From NCBI GenBank assembly GCA_045605145.1, contig JAZUPH010000022.1:1-21494 (forward strand): a DNA stretch of 21,494 bases. Reading direction: 5' to 3'. Within the stretch, counting starts at the first letter, position 1, and every line of letters begins with the position of its first letter. Of this stretch, positions 15,587-21,494 are shown in pieces. This stretch comes from CAMNAO01 sp045605145 (lineage in GTDB: Bacteria > Bacillota > Clostridia > Oscillospirales > Oscillospiraceae). The notes beneath the pieces are model-generated. The model was not told where the DNA came from. It did not search any database and saw only the letters and a program-made list of their open reading frames with translations. Both the position numbers and the translations under genes were made by a program.

Positions 15587-15615
15587 ATTATATTTCCTTG
15601 CTTTCCATATGTCAA
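15587..15615 (-). promoter_or_regulatory. Sigma-A promoter of acpP
   Basis: On the minus strand: consensus TTGACA (15615-15610), a 17-base spacer and consensus TATAAT (15592-15587). This is the strongest promoter in the window by match. The start site would be near 15580, giving a leader of about 60 bases to acpP. Confidence 0.92.
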
Positions 15616-15733
15616 GATATTTTGATGATTTACCCCATTAAATATGAACATTTTATGAATTTCTAATATTTATCCATTTTTTCGACATACAAAATGCAAA
15701 ATCTTTTTTATATAAGTATAGTGTGCAATTTGC

Positions 15734-15762
15734 TTGCATTTACTGTGGAAAAATGCTATAAT
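15734..15762 (+). promoter_or_regulatory. Sigma-A promoter of dnaA, with a DnaA box in the spacer
   Basis: TTGCAT (15734-15739), a 17-base spacer and consensus TATAAT (15757-15762). Inside the spacer, TGTGGAAAA (15744-15752) is the complement of TTTTCCACA, a match to the DnaA box TTWTNCACA. DnaA bound there would overlap RNA polymerase, so autorepression is likely. The start site would be near 15769, some 50 bases before the dnaA start codon. Confidence 0.88.
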
Positions 15763-15820
15763 AAATTGGTTATTATCTTAATGGAGAAGTGTCCCAATTC
15801 ACCCCGAAAGGATGAAAAAA

Positions 15821-17137
15821 ATGAACTCAGTTGCCGATGTTTGGAGCCGCGTGCTCGAAATACTGCAGAATGATCTGACCAGTGTCGCGATAAACACATG
15901 GTTTGATGACTGCCGTGCGGTTGAAATTAAGGATAATTCCCTCGTTCTTCATGTGCCGTCCGATTTTAAGCGCGGCATCATCAAAGAGAGATTTCTTGAC
16001 ACGGTGAAAAATGCCCTGAAAGAGATCTTCGCCTGCGACTTCGATGTACAGCTTCTCAGCGACGAGGATATGAACAGCTACGCAGTCAAGAAAACCGCCA
16101 ATAAAAATATGGGCCTTCTGGACGGCGACAATTATACCTTCGATAATTTTGTCGTGGGCTCTTCCAACCGTTTTGCCCATGCCGCCGCCATCGCCGTTGC
16201 CGAGGAGCAGACCACTGCATACAATCCTCTTTTCATCTACGGCAACTCCGGCCTTGGCAAGACACATCTGCTGTGCGCTATCCGCCATACCGTACGCGCA
16301 AATCACCCCGACTGGAACATTGTCTATGTCAAGGGTGAGGAGTTTACCAATGAGCTTATTGCCGCAATACAGAGCGGTAAAACCGCGGAATTCCGGGATA
16401 AATACCGCCAGGCAAATCTGTTTCTGATGGATGATATACAGTTCATTGCGGGTAAAATGAGTACACAGGAAGAATTTTTCTATACCTTTAACGCACTGTA
16501 TGAATCCAACCGCCAGATTGTATTTACCTCTGACCGTCCGCCAAATGAGATCAATCAGCTCACCGACCGGCTCAAAACCCGTTTTGAAAGCGGTCTTATC
16601 GTTGAGGTCAACCCACCCTCCTATGAAATGCGGATGGCCATAATCAAGAAAAAATCCGCACAGCTGGGCATCGTACTGCCGGAAGATGTATGCCAGTACA
16701 TCGCAGAGAAGATGACCGCCAATGTCCGTCAGATAGAAGGCTCCGTCAAAAAGATCATGGCCTGCCGTGATCTTATGGGTGACACCATTACCGTACCCTT
16801 CGTTGAAAAAGTTCTGAAGGATATGTATAAAGACAAATCTGAGGCAATAACCTTCGACCTTATTATTGAGGAGACCGCCAAGTATTTCAGCCTTACGAAA
16901 GAAGATCTTAAGGGACAGAGCAGAACCAAGAACACTGTCACTGCCCGACACATGGCCGTGTATCTTATCCGCAGCCTTACAAACCTCTCACTCAACGACA
17001 TCGGCGATGTATTTGAGGGCCGCGACCACTCGACAATTATCAATTCCATCAAGTATGTTGAGAAGAATATCGAAAAATCCAAGGACTTCTCGCAGACTAT
17101 AAGAGACATTACGGCAAATATCAATGCAAAAGCCTGA
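15821..17137 (+). CDS. dnaA: Chromosomal replication initiator protein DnaA
   Basis: DnaA is the AAA+ ATPase that binds DnaA boxes, opens the origin and loads the helicase. The 438 residues have an N-terminal domain I (VWSRVLEILQ...NTWF), a short linker, an AAA+ core from about 105 (YTFDNFVVGSSNRFAHAAA) with Walker A GNSGLGKT (141-148) and Walker B LFLMDDIQF (200-208), and a C-terminal DNA-binding domain with the signature GRDHSTIINSIKYV. I favour the second ATG (15821), with AAAGGA about seven bases upstream; the ATG at 15812 directly abuts that site. Expression is probably self-limited through the DnaA box in its promoter. Confidence 0.98.
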   Translation: MNSVADVWSRVLEILQNDLTSVAINTWFDDCRAVEIKDNSLVLHVPSDFKRGIIKERFLDTVKNALKEIFACDFDVQLLSDEDMNSYAVKKTANKNMGLLDGDNYTFDNFVVGSSNRFAHAAAIAVAEEQTTAYNPLFIYGNSGLGKTHLLCAIRHTVRANHPDWNIVYVKGEEFTNELIAAIQSGKTAEFRDKYRQANLFLMDDIQFIAGKMSTQEEFFYTFNALYESNRQIVFTSDRPPNEINQLTDRLKTRFESGLIVEVNPPSYEMRMAIIKKKSAQLGIVLPEDVCQYIAEKMTANVRQIEGSVKKIMACRDLMGDTITVPFVEKVLKDMYKDKSEAITFDLIIEETAKYFSLTKEDLKGQSRTKNTVTARHMAVYLIRSLTNLSLNDIGDVFEGRDHSTIINSIKYVEKNIEKSKDFSQTIRDITANINAKA

Positions 17138-17370
17138 TTTCACTTAATAAGCCACAAAGAATTTTCCACAAAATTGTGGAATCCACAGTGGAAAAAGGGT
17201 TGAAAACCAAAATACACAATATTTTCCCATATAAACACCGGGCTTATCCACATATGAGTTCACTGCAAAAATCCCTTGATTTAGCGGTTTTTGGCAGTTT
17301 TCCACATAAATTTTACCTACTACTACTGTTACTAAAACATAATCTATTCTTTCTAAGGAGAATGAGAACT
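17138..17370. other. Probable oriC unwinding region (dnaA-dnaN gap)
   Basis: This 233-base AT-rich gap has DnaA boxes at 17162-17170 (TTTTCCACA), 17244-17252 (TTATCCACA, consensus) and 17298-17306 (TTTTCCACA). Weaker ones lie at 17175-17183 and 17187-17195 (both reverse) and 17179-17187. A palindromic TGTGGAATCCACA spans 17175-17187. A DnaA-trio-like run follows the last box. The arrangement matches the basal unwinding system described for Bacillus subtilis between dnaA and dnaN. No dnaN promoter is obvious, so dnaN may be cotranscribed with dnaA. Confidence 0.88.
17317..17334. promoter_or_regulatory. DnaA-trio-like element
   Basis: CTACTACTACTGTTACTA divides into six triplets. Read 3'-5' on the complementary strand they are GAT GAT GAT GAC AAT GAT; five fit the G/A-A-T trio consensus on which DnaA filaments form on single-stranded DNA. 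The run begins ten bases after the DnaA box at 17298-17306, the expected side and distance. Confidence 0.8.
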
Positions 17371-18489
17371 ATGAAGCTTTCTTGCGAAAAACATCTGCTT
17401 TTGCAGGCTGCCGCCACCGCATCCCGTGCAACTGCGTCAAAAAGTGCTATTCCCGCCCTGGAAGGTCTGCTTCTCGAGGCTGAGGACGATATGCTTTGGA
17501 TAAGCGGATATGATCTTAAGACCGGTATCCGTACCCACATCGCTGCCGATATAGTCGAAGGCGGTTCCATAGTCCTCAATGCCCGTCTTTTCTGCGACAT
17601 CATCCGCAAAATGCCCGATGACGTGGTAATGATCGATGTGGATGAACGCCTCAACGCCAGCATTAGCTGCGCCCTCAGCCGCTTCAATATCATCGGCTTT
17701 GCCGCCGTTGATTATCCGGAGCTGCCCAGCATTGAAAAGCAGAATTCCATTCTCATGGAGCAGAAAAAGCTCAGCAGCATGATCCGTCAGTCCACCTTCG
17801 CCGTCAGTGATAATGAGGCACGCCCCATACATACCGGCGCCCTGTTTGAGGTTGAGGAGGGTGAACTTACTATCGTGGCGGTTGACGGCTTCCGCCTTGC
17901 CCTGCGCAGGGAAAAGATCGCTGAGACCACTATAGAAAAGACCAGCTTTGTGGTACCGGGTACTGCCCTTAATGAGGTTGAGCGCATCTGTGAAGACAGT
18001 GACAAAACTGCAGAGATTACTCTGGGCTCCCGCTTTGTAATGTTTACCGTCGGCGATACTGAGCTCATTTCACGCCGTCTTGAGGGTACCTTCCTCAACT
18101 GGCGCAATGCTCTGCCCAGACACTTTAAGTATGAAGTGAAGGCCGATGTGCGCAGCCTGTCCAGCGCATTTGAACGCGTATCCCTCATCATCAGTGAAAA
18201 AATGAAGAGCCCTGTTCGCTGCGTGTTCGGTGACAGCATCCTTCAGGTTACCAGCTCCACTGCCCTGGGTAAGGCAAGCGATGAGAGCGTCATTGACGGA
18301 AACTGCGAGGATCTTGAGATCGGCTTTAATAACAAGTATGTGCTTGATGTCCTGCGTGCGGCCCCTGCCGATCAGATCATGATTAAGCTCAACACCGCCA
18401 TTACCCCCTGTATTTTTGCCCCCTGCGGTGAGGAAGAAAACTTCCTTTACATGGTACTGCCGATAAGGATGAAGGCTAATGAAAATTAA
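17371..18489 (+). CDS. dnaN: DNA polymerase III beta sliding clamp
   Basis: The beta clamp is a ring-shaped dimer that tethers DNA polymerase to DNA. The 372 residues begin MKLSCEKHLLLQAAATASRA and end in YMVLPIRMKAN, matching the three-domain clamp family; the ending is the usual YM(L/V)(M/L)P(V/I)R. The ATG at 17371 is chosen because AAGGAG sits ten bases upstream and the encoded start matches the family; an upstream in-frame extension would run through the origin. Its last codons overlap rlbA by 11 bases. Location directly after the origin is the standard order. Confidence 0.97.
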   Translation: MKLSCEKHLLLQAAATASRATASKSAIPALEGLLLEAEDDMLWISGYDLKTGIRTHIAADIVEGGSIVLNARLFCDIIRKMPDDVVMIDVDERLNASISCALSRFNIIGFAAVDYPELPSIEKQNSILMEQKKLSSMIRQSTFAVSDNEARPIHTGALFEVEEGELTIVAVDGFRLALRREKIAETTIEKTSFVVPGTALNEVERICEDSDKTAEITLGSRFVMFTVGDTELISRRLEGTFLNWRNALPRHFKYEVKADVRSLSSAFERVSLIISEKMKSPVRCVFGDSILQVTSSTALGKASDESVIDGNCEDLEIGFNNKYVLDVLRAAPADQIMIKLNTAITPCIFAPCGEEENFLYMVLPIRMKANEN

Positions 18490-18745
18490 GAAGATTAAAG
18501 CGGTCGTCAAGGCCGCGCCGAAATACGAACAGATCCCTGTCTCCGGCGAATTTATAAAGCTGGATTCATTTCTTAAGCTGGCAAATGCCGTCTCCACCGG
18601 CGGCGAAGCCAAGATAAGGATACAGGGCGGTGAGGTTTTGGTTAATGATGAGGTTTGCATCATGCGCGGCAAAAAACTGCGCCCCGGAGACAGGGTGCGG
18701 ATCGGAAGCGAGCGCTTTGAGGTGACCGCCGAAAGCGATCAGTGA
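18479..18745 (+). CDS. rlbA: S4-domain RNA-binding protein, YaaA/RlbA type
   Basis: An 88-residue protein carrying one S4 RNA-binding domain, with the pattern FIKLDSFLKLANAVSTGGEAK (about 25-45), GGEVLVNDEV (50-59) and KKLRPGDRVRIG (65-76). In Bacillus the orthologue between dnaN and recF is YaaA/RlbA, linked to ribosome large-subunit biogenesis; the exact role is not secure. It carries an N-terminal Lys-rich extension of about 20 residues. The start overlaps the dnaN end by 11 bases, suggesting coupling, and the stop is one base before recF. Confidence 0.88.
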   Translation: MKIKKIKAVVKAAPKYEQIPVSGEFIKLDSFLKLANAVSTGGEAKIRIQGGEVLVNDEVCIMRGKKLRPGDRVRIGSERFEVTAESDQ

Positions 18746-18746
18746 T

Positions 18747-19850
18747 ATGATAATTAACGGCATATCTCTCGAAAATTTTCGCAACTATACCCAATTTAAC
18801 ACCCGATTTATACCCGGCACCAATGTTATAATCGGTGATAACGCCCACGGGAAAACCAACCTGCTTGAAGCGGTGTATCTGCTTGCCTGCGGGCGTTCCT
18901 TCAGAACCAGAGCGGACAGGGAACTGATCCGCTTTGGTTGTGTCGATGCCGGTATTAAGGCGGACTTTTTCTCCGCCGGGCGGGAGCAGAAACTGGAGAT
19001 AAAACTCAGTGAGGGCAGGCGCAAACAGATAAGCCTGAACGGCGTCAAACTGAAGACCGTTGTGCAGCTTAGCGGTAAATTTACCGCTGTGTTGTTTTGT
19101 CCGGAGGATCTTGACCTTATCCGTGCCGGCTCGGCGGAACGCAGGCGCTTCATGGATCAGTGTATAAGCCAGCTTCGCCCGCGATATGCGGCGGCACTGG
19201 CCGATTTTAACCGTGCCCTTGAACAGAAAAACCGCATCCTTAAAGACTGGCGTGATAAACCGTCACTTATCGAGATGCTGGACGAATATAATACCCGACT
19301 TGTTGAGCTTGGAGCGGTTCTCATTCGCTACCGCGCCCAGTTTGTGCAGAGTCTTAACGAATCTGCCGGCCAGATTCAGAGCGAATTTTCCGGCGGTCGG
19401 GATGAAATGACCATCGCCTACAAAACAGTTAGCACGGTTACCGATCCGTTGGCTGAGGCTGATGTAATATTGACCCAGCTTTTGGAGCATCAGCGCAGTC
19501 ACCGCGCGGCTGAGCTGGAGGCGCGGCAGATCCTGTCCGGTGCCGGGCGTGACGATCTGGTCATCGACATCAACGGACGCGCCGCCAAATCCTTCGCCTC
19601 ACAGGGGCAGACACGCACCGCGGCACTGAGTATGAAGCTGGCCGAGTGGGAGATAATGGCCCGGCAGCTGGGTGAGTATCCCATCCTTCTGCTGGATGAT
19701 GTCTTAAGTGAGCTTGACAGCGCAAGGCAGAGCTTTGTCCTCAACCGCATCAGCGGCGGTCAGGTTTTTATCACCTGCTGTGAGGATGAGGGGATTTCCC
19801 GTCGCACAGGCGGCAAAGTCATTACCATCAAAAACGGAGCGTTGGCATGA
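18747..19850 (+). CDS. recF: DNA replication and repair protein RecF
   Basis: RecF is an SMC-like ATPase that helps RecOR load RecA at single-strand gaps. The 367 residues have ENFRNY near the start, Walker A GDNAHGKT (30-37) with the continuation NLLEAVYLLACGRSFR, the ABC-type signature ASQGQTRTAALSMKLAE and Walker B LLLDDVLSELD near the C-terminus. The start is one base after the rlbA stop and has only a poor ribosome site, so translation is probably coupled to rlbA. The stop overlaps remB as ATGA. Confidence 0.97.
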   Translation: MIINGISLENFRNYTQFNTRFIPGTNVIIGDNAHGKTNLLEAVYLLACGRSFRTRADRELIRFGCVDAGIKADFFSAGREQKLEIKLSEGRRKQISLNGVKLKTVVQLSGKFTAVLFCPEDLDLIRAGSAERRRFMDQCISQLRPRYAAALADFNRALEQKNRILKDWRDKPSLIEMLDEYNTRLVELGAVLIRYRAQFVQSLNESAGQIQSEFSGGRDEMTIAYKTVSTVTDPLAEADVILTQLLEHQRSHRAAELEARQILSGAGRDDLVIDINGRAAKSFASQGQTRTAALSMKLAEWEIMARQLGEYPILLLDDVLSELDSARQSFVLNRISGGQVFITCCEDEGISRRTGGKVITIKNGALA

Positions 19851-20122
19851 TTTATCTGCATTTGGGTCAGGACACAGTGGTGCATGAAGACAGCATCATC
19901 GGTGTATTCGACACAGACAACACAACACAAAGCCATGTGACCCGCGAATACCTGCGCCGTGCGGAAAAGGCGGGGCGAGTGGTGGATATTAGCGGCGAGT
20001 TGCCCAAGTCATTTGTCGTATGCCGGGTGTCCGATGGCGGCGTGACTGTGTATTTGAGTCAGCTTAGCTCACAGACACTGCTTAGGCGCAGTGAGTCCGG
20101 GATTCTGGATATTGAGCAATAG
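19847..20122 (+). CDS. remB: RemB/YaaB family protein (DUF370, extracellular matrix regulator)
   Basis: A 91-residue protein of the DUF370 family. The start MIYLHLGQDTVV and the end SFVVCRVSDGGVTVYLSQLSSQTLLRR contain the family pattern SFV...V(Y/F)LS.(I/L)S..TL..R. In Bacillus subtilis the gene between recF and gyrB is remB, a positive regulator of biofilm matrix genes and relative of the DNA-binding RemA. Whether this orthologue controls a matrix here is unknown. Its ATG overlaps the recF stop. Confidence 0.9.
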   Translation: MIYLHLGQDTVVHEDSIIGVFDTDNTTQSHVTREYLRRAEKAGRVVDISGELPKSFVVCRVSDGGVTVYLSQLSSQTLLRRSESGILDIEQ

Positions 20123-20128
20123 CTGACA

Positions 20129-20193
20129 GGTGATTCATGAATCGCCCCTACGGAAATGTGCTTATCTTGAAGATCCAATTTTTGCAGTAGGGG
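20129..20193. repeat. Decayed palindromic repeat in the remB-gyrB spacer
   Basis: The palindrome GATTCATGAATC (20132-20143), extended by GGT/GCC, is followed by CCCCTAC (20145-20151); its complement GTAGGGG lies 35 bases later (20187-20193). No U-tract follows, so a normal terminator is unlikely. CCCCTAC/GTAGGGG arms around palindromes are, to my recollection, common in dispersed intergenic repeats of clostridia. This copy looks degenerate. The rest of the 148-base spacer is AT-rich with no secure gyrB promoter. Confidence 0.4.
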
Positions 20194-20270
20194 GACAGTT
20201 ATTATCCGCCCGATATATGTATTATATTAATTTGCAATACTGATAATTTTTATTTTTTCGGAGAATAGTG

Positions 20271-21494
20271 ATGAACGAGATCGAAACCAGAGTAAGCGAA
20301 AATTATGACGCCAGTAATATCCAGGTTCTTGAGGGTCTGGAGGCTGTCCGTCTGCGCCCCGGTATGTACATCGGCTCTACCAGTGCCAGCGGTCTGCACC
20401 ATCTGGTGTATGAGATCGTGGATAACTCCATCGACGAGGCGCTGGCGGGTTACTGCGACCATATCGAGGTGGAGATCGAAGAAGGTAATGTAATCTGCGT
20501 CGCTGACAACGGCCGCGGTATCCCCGTAGATATACAGGAGCAGACCGGCAAACCCGCACTTGAGGTTGTTTTTACCGTCCTGCACGCCGGCGGTAAGTTC
20601 GGCGGCGGCGGCTACAAGGTGTCCGGCGGCCTGCACGGCGTGGGTGCCAGTGTCGTCAACGCCCTGTCCGACTGGCTTGAGGTGCGCGTTCACAAAAACG
20701 GCAATATTTATGAGATGAAGTTCTCCCGCGGCATCATGACGCAGGAGATGCGCGTGGTCGGCACCACCGACAAGACCGGGACACAGGTCCGTTTCCATCC
20801 GGATCCGGAGATGTTTGACACCACAGAATATGACTATGAAACACTGCACACCCGCATGCGTGAGCAGGCGTTTTTGAACGCCGGTTTACAGATTTCCATA
20901 AAGGACAGCCGCTCCGACCATGAGCCCCGTGAGGAGCATATGTGCTATGTAGGCGGCATACGCGAGTTCGTTACCTACATCAACAAAAATAAGGAACAGA
21001 TACACCCCGGCGTTATTTACATGAACGGTGAGCGCGGCGGCAGTGTTGCCGAAGTGGCACTGCAGTATAACGACGGCTTTAACGAGGTAATCGTCTCCTT
21101 CGCCAACAACATTCATACCCCCGAGGGCGGCATGCATGAAACCGGCTTCAAGGCCGCTCTTACCCGAGCCCTGAACTCCTACGGCAAGGCGAAGAAGCTG
21201 CTTAAAGAGGATCAGTCTCTCTCCGGCGAGGATTGCCGTGAGGGCGTGACCTGCGTCATATCCGTCAAGCTGGAAAACCCCCAGTTTGAAGGTCAGACCA
21301 AGGCCAAGCTGGGCAACAGTGAGATCCGCACCCTTGTTGACGGCGTTGTATCCGACGGGCTGGACAAATTCCTTGAAGAAAACCCCTCCGTGGGCAAGGC
21401 CATCATTGAAAAGGCACTCACCGCCTCCCGCGCCCGTGAGGCTGCCCGCCGCGCCCGTGACAATGTGCGCCGCAAGACAGGTCTTGAATCCGGC
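20271..21494 (+). CDS. gyrB: DNA gyrase subunit B (3' end beyond window)
   Basis: GyrB is the ATPase subunit of DNA gyrase, which introduces negative supercoils. The first 408 residues are present; about 230 more are expected beyond the edge. The GHKL ATPase domain shows VYEIVDNSIDEALAGY (46-61; catalytic Glu48, Mg-binding Asn52), DNGRGIP (79-85) and GGKFGGGGYKVSGGLHGVG (107-125). QTKAKLGN lies in the transducer. GGAG is seven bases before the ATG. GyrB and ParE cannot always be told apart from the N-terminus alone, but the place after recF-remB fits GyrB. Confidence 0.96.
   Translation, partial: MNEIETRVSENYDASNIQVLEGLEAVRLRPGMYIGSTSASGLHHLVYEIVDNSIDEALAGYCDHIEVEIEEGNVICVADNGRGIPVDIQEQTGKPALEVVFTVLHAGGKFGGGGYKVSGGLHGVGASVVNALSDWLEVRVHKNGNIYEMKFSRGIMTQEMRVVGTTDKTGTQVRFHPDPEMFDTTEYDYETLHTRMREQAFLNAGLQISIKDSRSDHEPREEHMCYVGGIREFVTYINKNKEQIHPGVIYMNGERGGSVAEVALQYNDGFNEVIVSFANNIHTPEGGMHETGFKAALTRALNSYGKAKKLLKEDQSLSGEDCREGVTCVISVKLENPQFEGQTKAKLGNSEIRTLVDGVVSDGLDKFLEENPSVGKAIIEKALTASRAREAARRARDNVRRKTGLESG

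Noticed and set aside
15827..16951. Minus-strand open frame opposite dnaA
   Set aside because: Complement of dnaA with no ribosome site or known domain; dnaA is certain.
20182..20247. Sigma-A promoter for gyrB
   Set aside because: TATATT and GATAAT occur as possible -10 boxes, but no -35 match lies at 16-18 bases for either.
1..21494. CRISPR arrays, prophage, transposons or defence systems
   Set aside because: No regularly spaced repeats, integrases, transposases or toxin-antitoxin pairs were seen; all genes fit housekeeping or sporulation roles.

Overview
The window is a replication-origin region from a spore-forming, GC-moderate member of the Firmicutes. The gene content fits a clostridial lineage, possibly Oscillospiraceae, but that family call is an inference from gene order and style and was not tested. 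The evidence is an origin core in the order dnaA-dnaN-rlbA-recF-remB-gyrB, a parABS partition system with three parS sites, a gerA-type germinant receptor operon, the spore protease gene gpr, and Gram-positive-type ribosome binding sites and 17-base-spacer sigma-A promoters.

Layout from left to right. Bases 1-342 hold no gene but carry two tandem near-consensus promoters firing leftward off the window, probably for an rRNA or other stable RNA operon. Bases 343-4117 (minus) are a germinant receptor operon in the order A-C-B with overlapping stops and starts. A strong terminator separates it from mfd (4238-7738, minus). A 230-base gap carries a variant parS. Then, all on the minus strand and read right to left, come parA, parB, serS, mscL and rsmG, with parA/parB and mscL/rsmG overlapping by four bases. 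Between parA and gpr lie two more parS sites and two GC-rich hairpins. gpr (minus) and rpsT (plus) are divergent, as in Bacillus. rpsT is followed by a small Dabb-family gene, and a bidirectional terminator separates that from a minus-strand pair: acpP followed by a CAT/E2-fold acyltransferase-like gene.

The origin core starts at about 15.5 kb. acpP and dnaA are divergent from a shared AT-rich spacer. The dnaA promoter has a DnaA box inside its spacer. The dnaA-dnaN gap holds a cluster of DnaA boxes and an 18-base run that fits the DnaA-trio unwinding element, so this is the likely site of initiation. dnaN, rlbA, recF and remB are packed with overlaps or a one-base gap. gyrB begins after a 148-base spacer and runs off the right edge.

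The genes work together as the chromosome start point: DnaA opens the origin, DnaN clamps the polymerase, RecF handles gaps, GyrB relieves supercoils, and ParA/ParB/parS segregates the new origins. Almost every gene points away from the origin, codirectional with replication; the exceptions are rpsT and the Dabb gene. I found no phage, transposon, CRISPR or defence system, and no clearly novel multigene system. The most interesting items are the origin architecture, the acpP/acyltransferase pair with a degenerate active-site motif, the palindrome at the acpP start site, and the structured spacer between parS sites.
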